Assembly (NCBI GenBank): GCA_003222035.1
Contig: QHUS01000065.1
Coordinates: 17,735 to 81,734 of the forward strand
DNA from: Gemmatimonadota bacterium
Lineage (GTDB): Bacteria; Gemmatimonadota; Gemmatimonadetes; Gemmatimonadales; GWC2-71-9
Direction: 5' to 3'
DNA: 64,000 bases
Below the pieces are notes generated by a model that saw only the letters and a program-made list of their open reading frames with translations, ran no database searches and was not told where the DNA came from. Shown here in pieces: positions 8,923 to 16,159 of this stretch; position 1 is the stretch's first letter, and each line of letters begins with the position of its first letter. The position numbers were made by a program, and so were the translations under genes.

Positions 8923-10088
8923 GGATTGAGGCGGTTGTACTTCTTGAGCACCTCGCGCAGGCGGTCGTGCGGGAGGGCGTACACCTTGAGATCGTCCGCC
9001 CCGACCATCGTCTGGGCGGCGAGCATCGCGTTGACGATCGCCTCCTCCGTGGCCTGCACCGTAGCCTCGAACAGCGGTGTGATCCGGTCGTTCGACACCA
9101 TGGCCACTTGGGCGAGCCCCGAGTCGCGCGACGCGCGCGGGTTCGCGGTCGAGAACGCGATGAAAATGTCACCCGAGGAATTCGAGGCGAGCCCGCCCAG
9201 CCGGCCTACGCCGAGGGCCGAGCGTTTGGCGATCCGCTTGAGCTGATGCGGCAGGAGGGGCGCATCGGTCGCGACCACGATGATGATCGAGCCCACGTCA
9301 TCGGCCAGGCGTGCGTCCCGTGACGAACGAGTCGTGCCGCACGGCTCGCGGCACGGCATCAGGTCGGCGATCTCGCGGCCCACGGGCACGCCGGCGATGC
9401 GCAACGGGGCGCGCGCGCCGTAATTGCACTGCACCAAGACGCCAACCAGGTAGCCGCCGTCCTTCGGCTCGAGCCGACGCGACGCCGTGCCGATACCGCC
9501 CTTGAAGCGGTTGCAGACCATCCCGGTCCCGCCCCCGACACTGCCCTCGACGACGGGCCCGCCGCGCGCGCTGTCCATCGCGGCCCAGGCGTCTTGTTTG
9601 GTGACGTGGAAGCCGTTGATGTCGTTCAGCCCGCCGTCCCACGTCTCGGCGACTACCGGGAGCGACCAGTCGTCCTCGCGCATGCGGCCCTGGCGTACCG
9701 CCCATGCGATCACCGCGTCCCGCACGACACCGACCGAGTGCGTGTTCGTGATCATCACCGGACCCCACAGGAACCCGGACTCCTCCACCCAGGTCGTCCC
9801 GGTCATCTCCCCGTTGCCGTTCATGGTGAACCAGCCGGCAAACACGGGGTCCGTGGATGCTTTCCCCCGCGGGAACACCGCCGTGACCCCCGTCCGCACC
9901 GGGCCCTTCCCCACCACGAGCTTGCCGCTCCCGACCACGAGGGTCCGATGCCCCACTTCGACGCCCGCCACGTCGGTGACGGCATCGAGCGGGCCCGGGA
10001 TGCCTTCGAAGGGGACGCCAACGTCGCGGCCACGCTCCGGTTTTTGGGTGGTGACCACGACAGTCAATAGAAGGAGTACGGGTGTCAT
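8919..10088 (-). CDS. P1-family (DmpA/BapA-type) autoprocessing aminopeptidase
   Basis: A 389-residue N-terminal-nucleophile-like peptidase. I use the ATG at 10088, which gives a signal peptide (MTPVLLLLTVVVTTQ); longer in-frame starts add Arg-rich sequence with no support. Family blocks are present: TGVTAVFPRG, NTHSVGVVRDAV, EGSVGGGTGM and FKGGIGTASR. The expected self-cleavage site is Gly266-Ser267 in DDVGSIIIVVATDAPLLP; Ser267 becomes the N-terminal nucleophile of the beta chain. Members release N-terminal D-, L- or beta-amino acids or hydrolyse amides. It heads an operon with a Rieske oxygenase and a permease, suggesting use of an unusual amino compound. Confidence 0.9.
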   Translation of the reverse strand: MTPVLLLLTVVVTTQKPERGRDVGVPFEGIPGPLDAVTDVAGVEVGHRTLVVGSGKLVVGKGPVRTGVTAVFPRGKASTDPVFAGWFTMNGNGEMTGTTWVEESGFLWGPVMITNTHSVGVVRDAVIAWAVRQGRMREDDWSLPVVAETWDGGLNDINGFHVTKQDAWAAMDSARGGPVVEGSVGGGTGMVCNRFKGGIGTASRRLEPKDGGYLVGVLVQCNYGARAPLRIAGVPVGREIADLMPCREPCGTTRSSRDARLADDVGSIIIVVATDAPLLPHQLKRIAKRSALGVGRLGGLASNSSGDIFIAFSTANPRASRDSGLAQVAMVSNDRITPLFEATVQATEEAIVNAMLAAQTMVGADDLKVYALPHDRLREVLKKYNRLNP

Positions 10089-10280
10089 GCGCCCTCGCAC
10101 GTGGGGTGCGGTAGGATACGGGGCTGCGAGAGGGGTGGCAAGCGTGCGGTGCAACGACCGGTGGCCGTGCCGCGTCATGCGCGAGTGAACTCGCGGCTCG
10201 GCGCTTTCAGTGACCTGACCCCGCGTGACGCCACTTGAGCGGAAGTGCCGAGCCGGGGCTCTCAGCCGCGCAACCGGTGC

Positions 10281-10286
10281 TAGATT
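10281..10286 (+). promoter_or_regulatory. -10-like TAGATT 9 nt before ATG (leaderless start)
   Basis: TAGATT precedes the ATG at 10296 by nine bases with no Shine-Dalgarno sequence between. The rest of the gap 10089-10295 has small inverted repeats (for example around 10185) but nothing I can name. Confidence 0.35.
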
Positions 10287-10295
10287 CCTGCCCCT

Positions 10296-11051
10296 ATGAG
10301 CATCTCCGGTGTGACCCTCGCCACCCGATCCTCCTACTGGCAACTCAGTCGCGCTCCGCGCTACAGCCTGCTCTTCGCGCTCCCCCTGTTCGTGTTCTAC
10401 GAACTGCTCGCCGTCTTCCTGGCCCACGGGGAGCGCTCGGTGCGCAACGGCGCCGACGTGATCCTGCAGAGCCTGTTCACGGCGGTCGCTGGCGCGTGGG
10501 GCCCGCCGCTGTTCATGCTGTGTCTGATCGGCGGAGGGTTGTGGCTAGTCGTGCGCGACATGCGTGCGCACGGCACGCGCCTGCGTGGCGCGACGTTCGT
10601 GATGATGCTGGGCGAGTCGGTCGCGCTGGCGCTCGTGTTCGGACTGCTCGTGGCCGGTGTGACCTCGGGGGTGCTCGGCCTGCTGCAGACGCTGGCCCTC
10701 CCCGCCGGGCGGCAGCTCGACGGGTGGACGCGCCTGATGGTGTCGCTCGGCGCCGGGATTTACGAGGAGCTGCTGTTCCGCGTCCTGCTGGTGGGGGCGC
10801 TCGCCGCCAGCGCCCGCGCGCTGCTCGGCTGGCGCGCCGTGACCGCTGGCGTGGCGGCGACCGTCGCTGGGGCGGCGATCTTCTCGGCCTTCCATTATAT
10901 CGGCCCGTACGGCGACCGGTTTCAGGTGTATTCGTTCGTGTTTCGGATGGTGGCCGGGCTGTTCTTCTCCGGGCTGTACCTCGCCCGCGGGTTTGGGATC
11001 ACGGCGTGGACGCACGGGCTGTACGATGTCTCGCTCCTACTGGTCCAGTAG
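10296..11051 (+). CDS. CPBP-family intramembrane metalloprotease
   Basis: A 251-residue membrane protein with about six to eight hydrophobic helices. The CPBP (CAAX protease/Abi) motifs are all present in order: EELLFR (EExxxR, about residues 164-169), FSAFHY (FxxxH, about 198-203) and HGLYD near the C-terminus. These residues bind the metal within the membrane. Bacterial members process prenylated or membrane peptides, or serve in peptide immunity; nothing nearby fixes the role. It is convergent with the benzoate-CoA ligase gene, nine bases apart. Confidence 0.88.
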   Translation: MSISGVTLATRSSYWQLSRAPRYSLLFALPLFVFYELLAVFLAHGERSVRNGADVILQSLFTAVAGAWGPPLFMLCLIGGGLWLVVRDMRAHGTRLRGATFVMMLGESVALALVFGLLVAGVTSGVLGLLQTLALPAGRQLDGWTRLMVSLGAGIYEELLFRVLLVGALAASARALLGWRAVTAGVAATVAGAAIFSAFHYIGPYGDRFQVYSFVFRMVAGLFFSGLYLARGFGITAWTHGLYDVSLLLVQ

Positions 11052-11060
11052 GCACCGATC

Positions 11061-12623
11061 TCAATACTGTCGCATTTCCTTCGCCCTCTCTCGAAGCTTG
11101 AATCTCTGGATTTTCCCTGTCGCTGTCTTCGGTAGCTCCTCCACGAACACGATCCACCGCGGGTACTTGTAGGGTGCGAGCCGCTGTTTCACGAACGCCT
11201 TGAGCTCCGCCTCGAGCGCTGGGCTCGGCGCGTGGCCGCTCGCGAGCACGATGAACGCGAACGGCTTCACCAGCTCGTCCTTGTCTTCGGCGCCGACGAC
11301 ACCGGCTTCCACGACCGCCGGGTGCCCGGTGAGGGCCCCCTCGACCTCCGCGGGCGACACCCACATGCCACCTGCTTTGATCATGTCGTCGCTCCGACCG
11401 GCGTACCAGAAGTACCCGTCCGCGTCACGGGTGTACTTGTCGCCTGTCCGTACCCACTCGCCCTCGATGGTCTGCCGCGTGCGCTCGTGCTGATTCCAGT
11501 AGCATGAGCACGCGCTGTCTCCCTTGACCATCAGGTTGCCGACCTCGCCGACGGGAACCTCGCGGCCCGCGTCATCCACGAGCTTCGCCTCGTAGCCGGG
11601 CACGACGGTGCCGCTCGATCCGGGCCGCACCTGGCCACGGCGGTTGGCGATGAACGTGTGGCACATCTCGGTCGACCCGATCCCGTCGAGGATCTCGAGC
11701 CCGAAGCGCTCGAGCCAACGCTCGTAGATCGCCTTGGGAAGCGGCTCGCCCGCCGAGCTGCAGAGCCGCACCGATCGGAGATCGTAGAGGCGCTCGGCGT
11801 CGGGCACCTGGAGCATTGCCGCATACGCCGTTGGGACCGCGTAGAACAGCGTGGGACGTTCCCGAGTGATCGTCTCGAAGACCTTCGCGGGCTCGGGCCG
11901 GCCCGGGTAGAGCACCGTCGACGCGGCGACGTGGAACGGAAAATACAGCGCATTGCCGAGCCCGTACGCGAAGAACAACTTGGCCACCGAGAACGTCCGA
12001 TCCTCCGGGCCGATCTCGAGGACGTGTCGGCCGAAGCCCTCGCAGCAGACGAACATGTCGTGCTGCAGGTGCACGGCGGCCTTCGGAGTCCCCGTGGTTC
12101 CTGACGTGTACTGCCAAAACGCGACGTCGTCCCTGGTGGTCGGAGCCGATGCGAGCTCAGCGCTTTCGGCGCAGACCAGCTCGTCGTACGCGAGCTGCCC
12201 GGGAGCCGGCCGGCCCGCGACCACGAGATGGGTGAGGTGGGGCAACCGGGGTCGCAGCTCGTCCACCGTGGCCGCGTGCGGCTCGTCGGCGATCACCACG
12301 GCCGCCCGGCTGTCGTTCAGGATGTACTCGTAGTCACGAGGTTTGAGCAGGGTGTTCGTGGGAACCGGCACCGCGCCGAGCTTGAGCGCTCCCCAGAAGG
12401 CGTACACGAATTCCGGGCCGTCGGGGAGCAACAGGATCACGCGTTGCTCCATCGCCACACCCAGGCGCCGCAGCATGTTGCCGCACCGATTCACTCCCAC
12501 GCACACGTCGCCGTAAGTCAGCGTGCCGCCTGCGTGGATGATCGCGAGCCGGCCATCCCGGCCCTCGTCGACGTGGCGGTCCACGAACCACTGGGCGGCG
12601 TTGAACGCGCGCGGCAGGTCCAT
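11061..12623 (-). CDS. Benzoate-CoA ligase family protein (ANL superfamily)
   Basis: A 520-residue adenylate-forming ligase. I take the ATG at 12623: the family begins near FNAAQWFVDRHVDEG, and a TAACAT box lies eight bases upstream; the longer start at 12659 adds only MTRRRSRVTSAP. Core motifs: YTSGTTGTPKAAVH (P-loop), GIGSTEMCHTFIANR (acyl pocket, typical of benzoate-CoA ligases), GDKYTRDADGYFWYAGRSDDMIKAGG (hinge) and KTATGKIQRFKLRE (catalytic Lys). It would activate an aromatic or related acid to its CoA thioester using ATP. No ring-cleavage or ring-reduction genes are adjacent, so the exact acid is unclear. Confidence 0.87.
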   Translation of the reverse strand: MDLPRAFNAAQWFVDRHVDEGRDGRLAIIHAGGTLTYGDVCVGVNRCGNMLRRLGVAMEQRVILLLPDGPEFVYAFWGALKLGAVPVPTNTLLKPRDYEYILNDSRAAVVIADEPHAATVDELRPRLPHLTHLVVAGRPAPGQLAYDELVCAESAELASAPTTRDDVAFWQYTSGTTGTPKAAVHLQHDMFVCCEGFGRHVLEIGPEDRTFSVAKLFFAYGLGNALYFPFHVAASTVLYPGRPEPAKVFETITRERPTLFYAVPTAYAAMLQVPDAERLYDLRSVRLCSSAGEPLPKAIYERWLERFGLEILDGIGSTEMCHTFIANRRGQVRPGSSGTVVPGYEAKLVDDAGREVPVGEVGNLMVKGDSACSCYWNQHERTRQTIEGEWVRTGDKYTRDADGYFWYAGRSDDMIKAGGMWVSPAEVEGALTGHPAVVEAGVVGAEDKDELVKPFAFIVLASGHAPSPALEAELKAFVKQRLAPYKYPRWIVFVEELPKTATGKIQRFKLRERAKEMRQY

Positions 12624-12631
12624 CGGGGCCG

Positions 12632-12637
12632 ATGTTA
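12632..12637 (-). promoter_or_regulatory. -10-like TAACAT 8 nt before ATG of the CoA ligase
   Basis: Read on the minus strand, TAACAT is followed by eight bases and then the ATG at 12623. No ribosome binding site is present. The box supports the shorter start chosen for the CoA ligase. Confidence 0.4.
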
Positions 12638-12706
12638 CCCTGCTGCGCCGCCGCGTCAAGCTCGCGGGGCGGGGCTCCGCGCCATATGTTAGCGGTGAGG
12701 GCGACC

Positions 12707-14422
12707 ATGCGCGTCTCTCCTCTACTCTTATCGCTCGCCACCGGCGTGTGGCGTGTCGACGGGGGCGATTCGGTCTCCGTCCTCCGGACCGTGCGGCGTG
12801 CGCAGGAGGCGTTCGAGACGACGCGACGCGTCAACTTGCCGCAGCGCTACGGCGGCTGGAGCGGCGCGTGCGGCGAGCGCATCGGGCGGATTTGCTACTG
12901 GTATGAAGGCGGCGGCGACGACGAGACGCCTCCTGAGGAGCCATCGCGGATACGCGAGGCCCGCGCCCGGCTGCTCGCCGCGCTCGACCAGGCCATCGAA
13001 GTCAGCCCGGGCGACGAATGGATCGTCGGCCAACGGGTGCGTTACCTGCTGGAGGACAGCCAGCCGGGGCAAGCCGCGCGCGCCGCCGACGAGTGCCGCT
13101 CGGCCCGGTGGTGGTGCGAGGCGCTCACCGGTCTGGTGCTGCACGTCACCGGGGATTTCGCGGGCGCGGACAGCGTGTTCGCGATCGCCCTCGCCGACAT
13201 GCCCGACGACGAGCGTTGCGCCTGGAGCGACATCTCGTCGCTGCTCGACGGACCCCTGGCGGATCGCTACCGCAAGCTGGACTGCGCCGGCCGGGCAGCG
13301 TTCGAGGCCCGGTGGTGGTGGCTCACACAGCCGCTGTACTCTGTCGCCGGGAACGACCGCCGAACGGAGCACTTCGCGCGCCGTGTGATGGTTCGCATTC
13401 AGGAAGGGCGGCGCACGCCCTTCGGTCTGTACTGGCAGGACGACTTGCGCGACGTGCTCGTACGCTACGGGTGGCCGACGTGGTGGACCCGCGAGCCACC
13501 GACCTCGCCGCTGCTTTACTCCGAGCCGTACGTCACGGGCCACTCACCTTCGCCGGCGTATCACTTTGGCGTCGGTGTGCATGCCCTGGACGAGCCCGCG
13601 AGCGCGGCAGCTGACGATTGGTCTCTCGAGGCGCGCCAGGCACGTGAGCGTTACGCGCCAGCCTACGCCGCGGCGTTCGGCTACCTCGAGCACCAATCCG
13701 CGGTGTTCCCGCGGGGCGATTCCTGCGTCGTCGTGGCGGCCTACGATTTGTCGGACGACACGCTGTTCGATCAGCGGAGGGTGACCACCGCGCTCGCGCT
13801 GGCGGCGGACGAGCGCACTCTCGCCGTCGCTCGCGATTCGGGGCTTGCCGGCGATCGGGCCCGGGCATTGGTCGCCCGTACGGCGTGCCAGCCCATGGTG
13901 ATGTCGCTCGAGGCGATTGCGCCCCGCGAGCGGCACGTCGCGCGCGCGCGCTACGGCGTTTCGCCTGCTCCCGTCGCGGGTGAGCACCCCGCAATCTCTG
14001 ACGTCCTGCTCTTCGATCTGTCCCCGTTCGACTCCCTGCCCCGGACCCTCGACGCCGCCGTGCGGCACGTGCACGGATCGACTCGCATTCCGGTCGGAGG
14101 GAGAATCGGCGTGTACTGGGAGGTGTACGGCCTGAACCCCGGGGGCGAAGGGGTTACGGCTTCGGTGATGGTGACGCGGGGCGGCACTGGATGGCTTCGC
14201 CGGACGGCCGAGTCCCTCGGGTTGGCCTCCCGCCGCCGCGAGGAAGGCATCGAGTGGGACGAGGTGTTCACGCCCGACGCGGAGTCCCACCTCGCGAACC
14301 GCGCGCTGGCGCTGGACCTCTCCGGCGTGTCCCCCGGACGCTACCGCGTCGAGGTGACCGTCACCGAACGGGACCGCGCCTCGCTCAAGGCGACCCGCGA
14401 GATCCAGGTCGTTCGCGACTGA
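12707..14422 (+). CDS. Unknown protein, first of a tandem paralogous pair
   Basis: A 571-residue protein of unrecognised family. The ATG at 12707 follows GGTGAGGG by about five bases. A short hydrophobic N-terminus (VSPLLLSLATGVW) may be a signal. Residues about 60-190 are Ala-rich helices with paired cysteines (RAADECRSARWWCEAL, DDERCAWSDI) that look TPR-like; a Trp-rich block RYGWPTWWTREPP follows; the last 150 residues read as beta strands ending in SGVSPGRYRVEVTVTERDR, like a secreted Ig-type fold. The next gene is a full-length paralogue with the same domain order and most residues identical. Likely exported; function unknown. Confidence 0.7.
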   Translation: MRVSPLLLSLATGVWRVDGGDSVSVLRTVRRAQEAFETTRRVNLPQRYGGWSGACGERIGRICYWYEGGGDDETPPEEPSRIREARARLLAALDQAIEVSPGDEWIVGQRVRYLLEDSQPGQAARAADECRSARWWCEALTGLVLHVTGDFAGADSVFAIALADMPDDERCAWSDISSLLDGPLADRYRKLDCAGRAAFEARWWWLTQPLYSVAGNDRRTEHFARRVMVRIQEGRRTPFGLYWQDDLRDVLVRYGWPTWWTREPPTSPLLYSEPYVTGHSPSPAYHFGVGVHALDEPASAAADDWSLEARQARERYAPAYAAAFGYLEHQSAVFPRGDSCVVVAAYDLSDDTLFDQRRVTTALALAADERTLAVARDSGLAGDRARALVARTACQPMVMSLEAIAPRERHVARARYGVSPAPVAGEHPAISDVLLFDLSPFDSLPRTLDAAVRHVHGSTRIPVGGRIGVYWEVYGLNPGGEGVTASVMVTRGGTGWLRRTAESLGLASRRREEGIEWDEVFTPDAESHLANRALALDLSGVSPGRYRVEVTVTERDRASLKATREIQVVRD

Positions 14423-14455
14423 AGGCGATCACATCCACCGCGACCGAGGGCGACG

Positions 14456-16159
14456 ATGGGCGTCCTTTCTTTCCTCTTGTGGCTCGCGACAGGCGGGTGG
14501 CGCATCGACGGGAGCGATTCTCTCGCGGTGCTCCGGTCCGCCCGGCGTGCGCAAGAGGCGTACGAGACGACGCGACGCTACAACCTCCCCGAACAGTTTG
14601 GCAACTGGGGCGACGCGTGCGGCGAGCGCTTCGGGCAGATTTGCGCCTGGTCTCAGGGCAGCGTAGCAGACGAGACACCGCCCGAGGAACCCTGGCGGAT
14701 TCGTCAGGCCCGCGCCCGGTTGCTTGCCGCCCTCGACCAGGCCATCGCGACCAGCCCGGGCGACGAATGGATCGTCGGCCAGCGAGTGCGCTACCTGCTG
14801 GAGGACGGCCAGCCCGGGAAGGCGGCGCGAGCCGCTGACGAGTGCCGCTCCGCGTGGTGGTGGTGCGAGGCACTCAGCGGTCTAGTGCGGCACGTCACGG
14901 GAGATTTCGCGGGCGCCGACAGCGTCTTCGCCGTGGCACTCGCCGGCATGCCGGACGACGAACGCTGCGCGTGGAGCGACATCTCGGCGCTGCTCGACGG
15001 TGCGCTCGCACATCAATACCGCAAGCTGGACTGCGCCGGTCGGGCCGCGTTCGAGGCCCGGTGGTGGTGGCTCACGCAGCCGCTGTACTCGCGCGTCGGG
15101 AACGACCGCCGTACGGAACACTTCGCACGCCGGGTGATGGTTCGCATTCTGGAAGGTCGGCGCACGCCCTTCGGTTTCTACTGGGACAACCACATGCGCG
15201 ACGCGCTGATCCGGTACGGATGGCCCACGTGGTGGACGCGCGAGCCGCCAATCTTCCGGGTCATCCGTTCCGAGCCTTTGATCACGGGCCATACGCCTTC
15301 GCCAGCGTTCCAGTTTGGCGCCGGAGCGCACGCAGTGGACGATCCCGGTAGCGCGACGCCAGACGATTGGGCCCTCGAGGCACGCCAGCCGCGTGAGCGG
15401 TACGCGCCGCCGTATGCCGCGGCGTTCGGCTACCTGGAACACCAATCCGCCGTGTTCACGCGCGGCGACTCCTGCGTCGTCGTGGCCGCCTATGACCTCT
15501 CGCACCACGCTCTCTTCGATCAGAGGGCCGTCACCACCACTCTCGCGCTCGCGGCTGACCAGCACTCACTCACCATCGCTCGCGATTCAGGCGTTACCGG
15601 CGGCCGGGCCCGGGCGCTCGTCGCCCGGTTGGCCTGCCAGCCCCTGGTGATGTCGCTCGAAGCCATCGCTCCCCGTGAGGGGTACGTCGCCCGGGCACGC
15701 TACGGCCTGGCGCCCAAGGGCGCCGCGATCTCGGACGTGCTACTCTTCGACCTGTCCCCGTTCGATTCCCTGCCACGGACGCTCTCCGCCGCAGTGAAGC
15801 ACGCGCACGGTTCGACGCGGATCCCTGCCGGCGAAAGGATCGGTGTGTTCTGGGAAGTGTACGGGCTGAGCTCCGACGGCGAAGAGGTGACGGCGTCGGT
15901 GATGGTCACCCGGGGCGGCACCGGATGGCTTCGCCGGACGGCCGAGTCCCTCGGCTTGGCCTCCCGTCGCCGCGAGGAAGGCATCGAGTGGGAGGAGGTC
16001 CTCACGCCCGACGCCACGAAGGCGCACGTGGCGATCCGCGCGCTGGCGCTGGACCTCTCGGGCGTGTCCCCCGGACGCTACCGCATCGAGGTGACGGTCA
16101 CCAGCCGAGGCCGCGCCCCGCTCAAGGCGGCCCGCGAGATCCAGATTGTTCCCGAATGA
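14456..16159 (+). CDS. Unknown protein, second of a tandem paralogous pair
   Basis: A 567-residue paralogue of the preceding gene, 33 bases downstream, with an equivalent ribosome binding site (GAGGGCGACG before ATG). The alignment is collinear and well over two-thirds identical by eye; the main differences are a four-residue deletion near YGLAPKGAAISD and small changes in the loops. Shared landmarks are ADECRSAWWWCEAL, DDERCAWSDISALLDG, RYGWPTWWTREPP and SGVSPGRYRIEVTVTSRGR. The two genes are probably co-transcribed. Its last 38 bases overlap the end of the convergent PD40-CehA gene. Confidence 0.7.
   Translation: MGVLSFLLWLATGGWRIDGSDSLAVLRSARRAQEAYETTRRYNLPEQFGNWGDACGERFGQICAWSQGSVADETPPEEPWRIRQARARLLAALDQAIATSPGDEWIVGQRVRYLLEDGQPGKAARAADECRSAWWWCEALSGLVRHVTGDFAGADSVFAVALAGMPDDERCAWSDISALLDGALAHQYRKLDCAGRAAFEARWWWLTQPLYSRVGNDRRTEHFARRVMVRILEGRRTPFGFYWDNHMRDALIRYGWPTWWTREPPIFRVIRSEPLITGHTPSPAFQFGAGAHAVDDPGSATPDDWALEARQPRERYAPPYAAAFGYLEHQSAVFTRGDSCVVVAAYDLSHHALFDQRAVTTTLALAADQHSLTIARDSGVTGGRARALVARLACQPLVMSLEAIAPREGYVARARYGLAPKGAAISDVLLFDLSPFDSLPRTLSAAVKHAHGSTRIPAGERIGVFWEVYGLSSDGEEVTASVMVTRGGTGWLRRTAESLGLASRRREEGIEWEEVLTPDATKAHVAIRALALDLSGVSPGRYRIEVTVTSRGRAPLKAAREIQIVPE

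Noticed and set aside
12707..16159. Long direct repeats of about 1.7 kb, possible mobile element
   Set aside because: They are tandem paralogous genes; no transposase, terminal inverted repeats or target duplication.
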